Shown piece by piece: positions 52,183 to 59,887 of a stretch of DNA of 64,000 nucleotides. How positions within the stretch are numbered: the first letter of the stretch is position 1; the number at the start of each line of letters is the position of its first letter. Both the position numbers and the translations under genes were made by a program. The stretch lies in contig JAUXMY010000031.1 in the NCBI GenBank assembly GCA_030683005.1, forward strand, positions 1 to 64,000, written 5' to 3'. Origin of the DNA: Caulobacter sp. GTDB taxonomy: Bacteria > Pseudomonadota > Alphaproteobacteria > Caulobacterales > Caulobacteraceae. The notes below the pieces were generated by a model that was not told the DNA's origin, ran no database searches, and saw only the letters and a list, made by a program, of their open reading frames with translations.

Positions 52183-53493
52183 TCAGGCGACCTTGTCGAG
52201 CGCGGTCGCCTTCGGTCCCAGCGGCCGGGCAGCGTCGCGCTCGGCGGTCAGGGCGGTGTAGAGGGCCGTCTCGCCCGCGCGGCGGGCCGCCTCGATCAGG
52301 GTCAGGTCAATGATGTCACGCTGGGCGTGGCTGCCGCCGAAGCGGCCAGCCCGGTTGCGCACCGGACGCAGCGCCTCGACCGCGCCCTTCCAGTCGCCCT
52401 CGGCGAAGGCGGCGATGCCGTTCACGACCGGCGCGCCGACCTCGCCCACGAAGACGGCGTTGTCGCCAGGACCGGCGATGGCGCGGGCCTGGGCGTCCTT
52501 CAGCGTGGTGAGCGCCGCCCGGTCGCCGACGCCGGCATAGGCCATGGCCGCGTGGGCGTCGTTGAAGGCGTAGGTGCTTTCACCGCCCGAGGTCGTCTGC
52601 CAGCTGTGGGCCAGCGGTTGCCAGCGGTCGCCGACATCGACGCCCAGCAGCTGCAGCCGCCACAGCAGCGCCGAGGCGTCCACCATGTCGAAGGCCAGGG
52701 TCGAGCGGGCGCCCCAGATCGGACCGTCATAGAGGTCGAGGACTTCGGCGGTGTCGCCCAGACCCAGATGGAACAGGGCCAGGTGCCACCAGTTGTGGAC
52801 GGCGAAGAAGCTCTCGTGCGTCCAGCGCTTGATGTCCTGGCGCATCCAGTCGACGCCGTCCTCGCGGCGGTCCTGCATTTCCAGGACGTGGGCGACGGCG
52901 TGCTGGGCCCAGCCGTTGCGCGGTTCCAGATCGATAGCCAGCCGGCCAGCGGCCTCGGCGCGATCATAGAGACCGGTCTCCTCCAGTCCGAAGGCCAGCA
53001 TGCCCTGGATGGCGTGGAAGCCGGGCATGGAGCGGTCCCAGACGGGCAGGGCGCGGCCGATGCGGTCGCGCAGCATGCGGGACTCGCCGAGCAGGAAGTC
53101 GGTCAGCTGACCGGCCTGAAGGGCCAGGGCGTCGCGCGGATACGCGATGGCGACGTCCTCGAGGATTCGGGCCGCGCCGCGCAGGTCGCCCTGCAGCATG
53201 GCGCCGACAGCAGCGACATGGCCGGCCTCGCGGTCGTTCATCGGCGCGCCGACCACGGCGGCGTGCGCGGCAGCGGCGACCGGAACGGCCTCGGCGTCGG
53301 TGCCGCTGAGCATCAGGTAGGCGGTGAGCATATGGGCCATGACGAAGCGCGGGCTGTCTTCGGTGGCTTGGGCCAGCGCGGTCACGGGGTCGCCGACGAA
53401 GCACTGGAAGTTGGCGAGGGCGTCGCTGTAGAGGACGGCGGCGGCGGGACTGGCGCCGCTCAGGGGCGCGGTGGTGGCGATGTCGAAGGACAT
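52183..53493 (-). CDS. TTC38-like tetratricopeptide protein
   Basis: 436 residues with GGAG before the start codon. It follows the TTC38 pattern: FVGDPVTALAQATEDSPRFVMAHMLTAYLMLSGTD near residue 33, GFHAIQGMLAFGLEETGLYDRAEAAGRLAIDLEPRNGWAQHAVAHVLEMQDRREDGVDWM near residue 155, HNWWHLALFHLGLGDTAEVLDLYDGPIWG near residue 230. Helical repeats fill the whole chain. TTC38 proteins lack a known biochemical role. Monocistronic and cytoplasmic (no signal peptide). Confidence 0.9.
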   Translation of the reverse strand: MSFDIATTAPLSGASPAAAVLYSDALANFQCFVGDPVTALAQATEDSPRFVMAHMLTAYLMLSGTDAEAVPVAAAAHAAVVGAPMNDREAGHVAAVGAMLQGDLRGAARILEDVAIAYPRDALALQAGQLTDFLLGESRMLRDRIGRALPVWDRSMPGFHAIQGMLAFGLEETGLYDRAEAAGRLAIDLEPRNGWAQHAVAHVLEMQDRREDGVDWMRQDIKRWTHESFFAVHNWWHLALFHLGLGDTAEVLDLYDGPIWGARSTLAFDMVDASALLWRLQLLGVDVGDRWQPLAHSWQTTSGGESTYAFNDAHAAMAYAGVGDRAALTTLKDAQARAIAGPGDNAVFVGEVGAPVVNGIAAFAEGDWKGAVEALRPVRNRAGRFGGSHAQRDIIDLTLIEAARRAGETALYTALTAERDAARPLGPKATALDKVA

Positions 53494-53722
53494 GGGGAGT
53501 GTCTCCTTTGGTGTGGCGACCTTCTAGGGCCACGCCCGTTCGCCCTCTAGAAGACCCATGGTCGAGGAGGCTCGGCAAGCGGAAATGCGCAACGTTTCCG
53601 GCGGCTTGGAGCGCGGTCGGAGGCGCAAAGCCGCCCTTGGCGCGACGCGAGACCTCCTAAAACAGTACCGACGGTGCGGTTCGGCGCCTTGGCGACAGCC
53701 GTCGGCATGCTAGGGCAGGGTC

Positions 53723-54835
53723 ATGAGCGAGTTCGATTTCGACGCCGTGGTGGTCGGGGCCGGGGCCGTGGGCCTGGCCACCGGCCATGCGCTGTCGCGG
53801 CGCGGCCTGACCGTCGCGGTGTTGGAGAAGGAGCCGGCCTTCGGGCAGGGCGTCTCGTCCCGCAACTCCGAGGTCATCCACGCGGGCCTCTACTATGCGA
53901 CGGGCTCGATGAAGGCGCGGCTGTGCGTGCAGGGCCGGCGGCTGCTCTACGCCTTCCTGGACAGCCACCACGTCGACTACCGCAAGTGCGGCAAGCTGGT
54001 CGTCGCCACGGCGCCCGAGGAGGTCGCCCGGCTGGACGCCATCCTCGAGCAGGCCCGCACCAATGACGTCGAGGGCATGGAGGTCCTGACCGCCGCCCAG
54101 GCCATGGCCCTGGAGCCGGGCCTGGCCTGCCACGGCGCATTGCTGTCGCCCGAGAGCGGCGTCTTCGACAGCCACGGCTACATGCTGGCCCTGGTCGGCG
54201 AGATCGAGGCGGCGGGCGGCGCCGTGGTCACCGCCACCCCGTTCGAGGGCGCGGCCCGGCTGCCGGGCGGCGGCTTCCGCGTCCGGGCCGGCGGCGAGGC
54301 GCCGACCGAGCTGACCTGCCGCCTGCTGGTCACCGCGCCCGGCCTGTCGGCCCAGGCCGTGGCGGCGGACATCGAGGGCTACCCGGCCGGGCAGATCCCG
54401 GCCGGCCACTACGGCAAGGGCGTCTATTTCCGGCTGCAGGCGAAGGCGCCCTTCGAACGACTGGTCTATCCGCCTCCGATCCACGGCGCGCTGGGCACCC
54501 ATTATCGCAAGGACCTCGGCGGCCAGGCGGTGTTCGGCCCGGACCTGCAGTTCGTGGACACCGAGGACTACAGCGTCGATCCGGCCAAGGCGGCGGAGTT
54601 CGCCGCCTACATCCGCCGCTTCTGGCCGGCGCTGGACGAGACCCTGCTGTCCCCCGACTACGCCGGCATCCGCCCCAAGCTCCACGGCCCCGGCGAGCCG
54701 CAGCCGGACTTCAGGATCGACGGGCCGCAGGTGCACGGCGTCGAGGGGCTTGTGGCGCTGTTCGGCATCGAGAGCCCGGGGCTCACGTCGTCGCTGGCCG
54801 TCGGCGAAGCGGTTGCGGAGCGGCTGGGGCTGTAG
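53723..54835 (+). CDS. FAD-dependent oxidoreductase, L-2-hydroxyglutarate oxidase-like
   Basis: 370 residues. The FAD Rossmann motif is at the start (DAVVVGAGAVGLATGHALSRRGLTVAVLEKE). SSRNSEVIHAGLYYATGSMKARLCVQGRRLLYAFL near residue 45 is the L2HGDH hallmark, and YGKGVYFRL near residue 230 and AGIRPKLHGPGEPQPDF near 312 agree. It would oxidise L-2-hydroxyglutarate or a similar 2-hydroxyacid, repairing a by-product of central metabolism. Standalone gene. Confidence 0.92.
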   Translation: MSEFDFDAVVVGAGAVGLATGHALSRRGLTVAVLEKEPAFGQGVSSRNSEVIHAGLYYATGSMKARLCVQGRRLLYAFLDSHHVDYRKCGKLVVATAPEEVARLDAILEQARTNDVEGMEVLTAAQAMALEPGLACHGALLSPESGVFDSHGYMLALVGEIEAAGGAVVTATPFEGAARLPGGGFRVRAGGEAPTELTCRLLVTAPGLSAQAVAADIEGYPAGQIPAGHYGKGVYFRLQAKAPFERLVYPPPIHGALGTHYRKDLGGQAVFGPDLQFVDTEDYSVDPAKAAEFAAYIRRFWPALDETLLSPDYAGIRPKLHGPGEPQPDFRIDGPQVHGVEGLVALFGIESPGLTSSLAVGEAVAERLGL

Positions 54836-54838
54836 CGC

Positions 54839-54946
54839 CGTGTCCTTCGAAACGCCGCTGCGCGGCTGCTCAGGATGACTGGGCTGGAAGGCTACCCACA
54901 CAAGTCATGCTGAGCAGCGCCGCAGGCGCGTGTCGAAGCACGCAGG
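54839..54946. repeat. Dispersed palindromic repeat, family R1
   Basis: CGCGGCTGCTCAGGATGACT and AGTCATGCTGAGCAGCGCCG face each other, ending GTGTCGAAGCACGC. It lies between the convergent oxidase and sugar-dehydrogenase genes. Confidence 0.8.
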
Positions 54947-54956
54947 GAGTCTAGAG

Positions 54957-56177
54957 CTACCCCTTCGGCACGATCTTCAGCACCCGCCCCTTGGCGTTGT
55001 CGGTCACCACATAGACCGCGCCGTCGGGGCCGACGCGCACGTCGCGGATGCGTTCGCCAAGGTCCTGCAGCAACCACTCCTCGCCCACGACCCTGTCGCC
55101 CTCGAGGGTCAGGCGGACCAGCCTCTTGCTGGAGAGGCCGCCGATGAAAAGGCTGCCCTTCCAGGCCGGGAACAGGTCGGCGTCATAGAAGGCCATGCCC
55201 GAGGGGGCGATGACGGGGTCCCAGTAGTAGACCGGCTGCTCCAGCCCGGCCTTCGCGGTCAGGCCCTCGCCGATCGGCCTGCCGTTGTATTCGACGCCGT
55301 AAGTGATGGTTGGCCAGCCGTAGTCCTTGCCAGCCAGCGGAATGTTCAGCTCGTCGCCGCCCTTGGCGCCGTGCTCGACCGTCCACAGCTGCCCGGTGGC
55401 GGGGTTGAAGGCCGCCGACTGAATGTTGCGGTGGCCGCTCGACCAGATGCCCTTGTTGGCCTCGCTGACGGCCGTGAAGGGATTGTCCTTGGGCACGGCG
55501 CCGTCCGGGTAGATGCGGATCACCTTGCCGAAGGCGGACGTCAGGTCCTGGGCCTGCGTCCGGCCCGGCAGGATCGAGCGCTCGCCGGTGGTGATGAACA
55601 GGAAGCCGTCGGGCGAGAAGGCCAGGCGGCTGCCGTAGTGCATGCCGGACTCGATGGTCGGCGTCATCCGCCAGACGACCTTCACATCCTCCATGCGCGG
55701 CGCGGCGCCAGGGACCAGCCGGCCGCGGGCCACTGCCGTGCCGTCGCCGCCCTCGCGCTTTTCGGCGTAGCTCCAGTAGATCAGGCCGTCGGGGCCGACG
55801 ACGACGTCCAGCAGGCCGCCCTGACGGGCCGGATAGACCTCGGGCAGCCCGGCGACAGGCGCCGACAGCCTGCCGTCCTGGCCGACGATGCGCAGGCGGC
55901 CGGCCTTCTCGGTGACCAGCATCTCGCCGCCCGGCAGGAAGGCCAGGCCCCAGGGCTTCTCCAGCCCCTCGGCGACGGTGACGACCTCGAAGGCGACATT
56001 GGCGGTGGCCAGCGGCGCGCGGGTCTGGCCCGGGAAGGCGGGCGCCTGGCCGGCGCCGTCGGCGGGACGGGTCTCCAGCGGCTGGCCGCCCGTCCGTCCC
56101 GAGGTCTGGGCGACGGTGGCCTCGCCGCCACAGGCGGCGAGCGCCAGGGCGGCGGTGATCAGAACGAGCGGACGCAT
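54957..56177 (-). CDS. PQQ-dependent sugar dehydrogenase (soluble aldose type) lipoprotein
   Basis: 406 residues. A lipobox (LALAAC, Cys16) marks a lipoprotein. The six-bladed propeller of the soluble glucose/aldose sugar dehydrogenase (Asd/YliI) family is seen: [104 protein letters not shown] and [12 protein letters not shown]. The enzyme would oxidise aldoses in the periplasm with PQQ. No pqq genes are in the window. Confidence 0.94.
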   Translation of the reverse strand: MRPLVLITAALALAACGGEATVAQTSGRTGGQPLETRPADGAGQAPAFPGQTRAPLATANVAFEVVTVAEGLEKPWGLAFLPGGEMLVTEKAGRLRIVGQDGRLSAPVAGLPEVYPARQGGLLDVVVGPDGLIYWSYAEKREGGDGTAVARGRLVPGAAPRMEDVKVVWRMTPTIESGMHYGSRLAFSPDGFLFITTGERSILPGRTQAQDLTSAFGKVIRIYPDGAVPKDNPFTAVSEANKGIWSSGHRNIQSAAFNPATGQLWTVEHGAKGGDELNIPLAGKDYGWPTITYGVEYNGRPIGEGLTAKAGLEQPVYYWDPVIAPSGMAFYDADLFPAWKGSLFIGGLSSKRLVRLTLEGDRVVGEEWLLQDLGERIRDVRVGPDGAVYVVTDNAKGRVLKIVPKG

Positions 56178-56187
56178 CGAAAACTCC

Positions 56188-56310
56188 TCAGGCTTCGCCG
56201 AGCAAAGACGTCAGGGCGGCGGCCGGTTCCGCGCCCTCGATGTCGATCGGAAACATAGGGCGAGGACCGGCCGTGGCCAGGCCCGCGAGACTGCCGGCGA
56301 TGCCACGCAT
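56188..56310 (-). CDS. Candidate 40-residue peptide coupled to the glycosyltransferase
   Basis: Its ATG overlaps the glycosyltransferase stop (TGATG), a translational-coupling arrangement, and it ends 10 bp before the sugar dehydrogenase start. The sequence starts [11 protein letters not shown], faintly like the MCGIAG start of class II amidotransferases but without the catalytic Cys. It may be a coupling peptide or chance. Confidence 0.3.
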   Translation of the reverse strand: MRGIAGSLAGLATAGPRPMFPIDIEGAEPAAALTSLLGEA

Positions 56311-57338
56311 CAGAGGGCGCCCAGGCGGGAGAACAGGCTGCGCCACTCCTCGACCACGGCGGCCTGGCTGAACTCGCCCTCGACGCGGGCGTGGCCGTTC
56401 TGGACCAGCCGGATCTTCATCATCGGGTCGGCCAGGATGGCCTTCACCGCGTCGGCCAGCGGCTCGGGCTCGTCCAGCGGGACAAGGATGCCGTCCTCGC
56501 CGTGCCGGATCAGGGCGCCGGGACCCTGGCTGTCGGCGGCCACGACCGGCAGACCGTGGGCCCAGCTCTGGATGACCACATTGCCCAGCGGCTCGAACCG
56601 GGAGGGGAAGACGCAGACGTCGGCCGTCTGGTACAGCGCCCCGGCGTCGTTGCGCCACCCCAGGAACCGCACGCGGTCGGCGACACCCAGCGCGGCGGCC
56701 ATGGCCTTCAGCTTGTCTTCCAGCGGCCCGTCGCCGGCGATCCACAGAAAGGCGTCGGGGATCATCGTCAGGGCCTTGAGGCTGACGTCGTGGGCCTTGG
56801 CGTCGTGCAGGCGACCCATGCCGAGCAGCAGCGGAACGCCCTGCGGCGTATCGAGGCCGGCGCGGGCGACCGGCTGAACGTCCTCGGCGGCGGCGGCGAA
56901 GTTGGGGATGTAGCTGACCTGCCCGGCCGGCCAGCCCTGACCGACGATCCAGTCAGTGATGTCGCGGGTGTTTCCGACCAGATGGTCGAAGCCGGTGTAG
57001 TATTTCAGGCTGTAGTAGCCGCCCAGCCGCCCGATCCGTTTCCACGGGCCGGTCGGCGTGTGGCGCGCGGCGCGGTTCATCCAGGCGACCAGGGCGGTGG
57101 CGCCGGTCTGGCGGGCGAAGCCGGCGATGCGCGGCCTTGTGAGAAAGTCGATCGGACCGCCGAAGCCGAAGCTGTTCGTGGCCACGCCGGCTTCGGCCAG
57201 CAGGCCGGCTCGCCCGGCGTGAGGCCGCAGCGCGCAGGCCTGCTTCAGCCCCGCCGCCTGCAAGGCGCGAACCAGGTCGACGAAGTAGGTTTCGGCGCCG
57301 CCGTCGCCACGCGAACCGAGAAGGTGAAGCACGCTCAT
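56310..57338 (-). CDS. Glycosyltransferase family 4 (GT-B fold)
   Basis: 342 residues. GT4 features: HLLGSRGDGGAETYFVDLVRALQAAG at the start, LLGMGRLHDAKAHDVSLKAL near residue 188, WIAGDGPLEDKLKAMAAALGVADRVRFLGW near residue 218, and the EX7E motif region FPSRFEPLGNVVIQSWAHGLPVVAADSQGPGALI near 265. It transfers a nucleotide-sugar residue to an acceptor, probably lipopolysaccharide or another envelope glycan. No other polysaccharide genes are close. Cytoplasmic face. Confidence 0.94.
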   Translation of the reverse strand: MSVLHLLGSRGDGGAETYFVDLVRALQAAGLKQACALRPHAGRAGLLAEAGVATNSFGFGGPIDFLTRPRIAGFARQTGATALVAWMNRAARHTPTGPWKRIGRLGGYYSLKYYTGFDHLVGNTRDITDWIVGQGWPAGQVSYIPNFAAAAEDVQPVARAGLDTPQGVPLLLGMGRLHDAKAHDVSLKALTMIPDAFLWIAGDGPLEDKLKAMAAALGVADRVRFLGWRNDAGALYQTADVCVFPSRFEPLGNVVIQSWAHGLPVVAADSQGPGALIRHGEDGILVPLDEPEPLADAVKAILADPMMKIRLVQNGHARVEGEFSQAAVVEEWRSLFSRLGAL

Positions 57339-57392
57339 GCCGGGCGGACCCTAGCCTCTGGCGGGCGGTTTCCCAAGAGGATGATCAGGCGC

Positions 57393-57421
57393 TTGAAGCG
57401 GAACGCGGCGACCCGTATAAG
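57393..57421 (+). promoter_or_regulatory. tRNA-Met promoter
   Basis: TTGAAG (57393-57398), a 17-bp spacer and TATAAG (57416-57421) place a start about 22 bp before the tRNA. Confidence 0.65.
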
Positions 57422-57450
57422 GCGCGCCTCGCGCGTGTCGCGATACCCGT

Positions 57451-57527
57451 GGCTGGGTAGCTCAGATGGTTAGAGCGGTGGATTCATAACCCACAGGTCG
57501 GCGGTTCGATCCCGCCCCCAGCTACCA
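57451..57527 (+). tRNA. tRNA-Met (anticodon CAT)
   Basis: A 77-base cloverleaf with encoded CCA. The acceptor GGCTGGG pairs with CCCAGCT (first pair G-T wobble), the D arm is GCTC...GAGC, the anticodon CAT is at 57485-57487, and the T arm carries GGTTCGATCC. It is of elongator type, since it lacks the initiator GGG/CCC anticodon-stem pairs. The top of the anticodon stem shows an A-C mismatch (31:39). A CAT tRNA-Ile cannot be fully excluded. Confidence 0.93.
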
Positions 57528-57676
57528 GCGCTCTCCCGGCAACCCCCGGTCGCGACGCCGACGACTTTGCCGGACTTCGTGGTTCCAGGCGCCGCGCAAT
57601 CCCGCCCTATTCCGGCTTCCGGATGGCGTTACGGTTCGGTTGGGTTCGACCTTTTCCCGGGACCCTGTGAGGCGTC

Positions 57677-58222
57677 ATGCGTTTTTCAACCGCCGTCATC
57701 GCCGTCGCTATCCTGACCATGGCGAGTCAGGCTTCGGCGGAAGGCCCTCCGGCCGACGCAGCGGTCAGCACCGCTCCGGCCGAGGGCGCGGGCGCTCCGC
57801 TGTCCACCCGCCAGCAGATCGACCAGTACCTGGCGTCGTCCCCGGCGGCCACGCCGGCGCCGGACCTCTACCGGCAAGGAGACGCCGCGAGAGAGGCTGA
57901 GGGTAAACGGCGTATCCGGGGCGAAGTCTCGCTGGGCGTGGGCACGGGCGGCTATCGGAACGGTTCGGTGTCGGCGGTGATTCCGCTGGGCGAAACCGGC
58001 GCCCTGGCGCTGGGCTACAGCCGGACGGAGAACGGCTACGGCTTCATCGACCACGGCCAGCGCGGGTACGTCTACGACGACGATTTCGACAGCCTGTCCG
58101 CGCCGCTGTCCCTGGAGACCGGGTGCGACGCGAGCCTGCGCGGGCGGGGATGGTACAATGATGTTCAGCCCGAGCTGACCGGACGCATCCGAACCGCGGC
58201 GGAACGCTGCGCGACGCGCTAG
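57677..58222 (+). CDS. Exported protein of unknown function
   Basis: 181 residues. A signal peptide (MRFSTAVIAVAILTMASQASA) is followed by a Pro/Ala linker, STRQQIDQYLASSPAATPAPDLY, and a core with repeated short strands: IRGEVSLGVGTGGYRNGSVSAVIPLGETGALALGYSRTENGYGF. This reads as two to three beta hairpins of possible outer-membrane or beta-sandwich type. Two Cys near the end may pair. No family recognised. Confidence 0.8.
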   Translation: MRFSTAVIAVAILTMASQASAEGPPADAAVSTAPAEGAGAPLSTRQQIDQYLASSPAATPAPDLYRQGDAAREAEGKRRIRGEVSLGVGTGGYRNGSVSAVIPLGETGALALGYSRTENGYGFIDHGQRGYVYDDDFDSLSAPLSLETGCDASLRGRGWYNDVQPELTGRIRTAAERCATR

Positions 58223-58229
58223 CTTTGCG

Positions 58230-59792
58230 TCACGCGGCCTGTTCCCCGGCCGCCAGGGCCCCGACGCCGTCCAGCGCCGACTGCAGCGCCTGCAGCATCC
58301 GCTCGGCCTTGATCGGCTTTTCGACCACGTCGTTCATGCCCGCCTCAATGTAGGACCGCACGTCCTCCGGATCGGCGTTGGCCGTCAGGGCGATGATCGG
58401 CGTGCGGGCGACCGGGCCGGGCAGGGCGCGGATGGCGCGGGTGGCGGCGACGCCGTCCATGCGCGGCATCTTGATATCCATCAGGATCAGGTCAAACGAC
58501 CGCGCCTGGACCGCCTCCAGAGCCTCAAGCCCGTCGACGGCCTGCTCGGAGGTGCATTCGAACATCTCGCACAGCGCCTCGGCGACCATACGGTTGGTGG
58601 CGTTGTCGTCGACGATCAGCACATGGGCCGCGCGGGCCGAGGGTGCGCCGTTGCCGCTGACGCCGGCCGGAACGTCCATCGACACCGGCGCGGCGATGAA
58701 TTCGAAGGTCACGGTCACGCCGGCGCCGGGATTGGGCTCGGCGCGGATCATGCCGCCCGCCGCGCTGACGATCCGGCTGGCGAGCGCCATGCCGAGGCCG
58801 GCGGTGAGCCCTTCGGGGTGGTCATCGCTCGCCTGGCCGAGGGGGGCGAAGATATGGGCCAGCGCCTCGGCGGACAGTTCGGAGCCCGCGTCGCGCACGC
58901 GCCCTTCCATCAGCAGGCCTTCGGGCGTCAGTCGCGCCTTGAGGGACACCTCGACGGCGCCGCGCCGGGTTTCGGCCAGCGCCCGGAAGACCAGCGCGTC
59001 GAACACCTGCAGCAGCCGGACCTCGTCCAGCTGCGCGGCGTGGTCCGGATCGCCGTCATAGGCGGTCAGCAGGGTCAGGCCGGTGGACGCCGCGCGCGCC
59101 TTCCAGCGCTGGTCGAGCGTGTCCATGACGTCCTGCAGACGGCAGGGATGGGGGTTGAAGACCAGCGTCCCCTGTTCGGCGTCGTGCAGGTCGACGGCCC
59201 GGCGCATCAGGCCGGTCAGATCCTCGCCCGTGGCGGCGATGGCCCGCACGCAGGCCTCGGCGTCCGGGGCCAGCGGCTGGCGCAGGAGGCGGGTGGTGAA
59301 ATCACTTACGCCGTCGAGGCGCTGGAGCACTTCGTGGCTCATCCGGCTGATCAGTTCGGCGTCGGAATTACGCCGTGTCCGCGGGCGGCTCCGGCGGGCT
59401 GTGAACAGCATCAACGGATGGCCGACGCCCAGATACTGTCCGTCCTCGACAGCAATGAAGCCGCGCGCCAGGGTCTCGGGCCGCGTGGCCAGCGCAAGGT
59501 CGCGCAGGGCGCCCGCCGTCATGTCGGCGGCGACGATCACCGGATGGGCGTTCATGACCTCGCGCACCGTCCGCCGATCGGCGGCCAGGGCCAGCGCGAC
59601 GTCGCGGGCGATGAGCCCGACCGGCGTGCAACCCTCTGTCACCGCGAGCACCAGCGCGTCGGGCTCGGCCAGGAAACGGGCGGCGACATCGGCGCAGCCG
59701 GTCTGCGGAGACACCGGGGCGCGACGTTCGATCAGACTGGAAAGCGTATCCATGAGCCGGCTGAGATCATCGTATGGCTGAACACCATGCAT
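58230..59792 (-). CDS. Hybrid histidine kinase/response regulator
   Basis: 520 residues from the ATG at 59792. The N-terminal about 145 residues form an input region of CBS-like character (CADVAARFLAEPDALVLAVTEGCTPVGLIARDVALALAADRRTVREVMNAHPVIV). A dimerisation helix with the putative phospho-acceptor His follows (ELISRMSHEVLQRL). An ATPase domain comes next (LLMEGRVRDAGSELSAEALAHIFAPLG, GLTAGLGMALASRIVSAAGGMI). A receiver domain ends the protein, with phospho-acceptor Asp in FDLILMDIKMPRMDG and Lys in VVEKPIKAERML. It is soluble, with no membrane segment, so the signal is cytoplasmic. No target gene is adjacent. Confidence 0.92.
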   Translation of the reverse strand: MHGVQPYDDLSRLMDTLSSLIERRAPVSPQTGCADVAARFLAEPDALVLAVTEGCTPVGLIARDVALALAADRRTVREVMNAHPVIVAADMTAGALRDLALATRPETLARGFIAVEDGQYLGVGHPLMLFTARRSRPRTRRNSDAELISRMSHEVLQRLDGVSDFTTRLLRQPLAPDAEACVRAIAATGEDLTGLMRRAVDLHDAEQGTLVFNPHPCRLQDVMDTLDQRWKARAASTGLTLLTAYDGDPDHAAQLDEVRLLQVFDALVFRALAETRRGAVEVSLKARLTPEGLLMEGRVRDAGSELSAEALAHIFAPLGQASDDHPEGLTAGLGMALASRIVSAAGGMIRAEPNPGAGVTVTFEFIAAPVSMDVPAGVSGNGAPSARAAHVLIVDDNATNRMVAEALCEMFECTSEQAVDGLEALEAVQARSFDLILMDIKMPRMDGVAATRAIRALPGPVARTPIIALTANADPEDVRSYIEAGMNDVVEKPIKAERMLQALQSALDGVGALAAGEQAA

Positions 59793-59831
59793 CACGCGCG
59801 CTTGCGGATAGGTTAAGCGCCCGCCGGACAA

Positions 59832-59860
59832 AGAAAAACGGCGGGGATTTGCATCCCCGC
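59832..59860 (-). terminator. Rho-independent terminator of the TonB receptor gene
   Basis: GCGGGGAT (59841-59848) and ATCCCCGC (59853-59860) form a perfect stem with a 4-base loop, followed on the minus strand by CGTTTTTCTTTG. It lies 28 bp after the receptor stop codon. Confidence 0.9.
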
Positions 59861-59887
59861 CGCCCAGGTCTTGTCTAGCCTTGCGGA

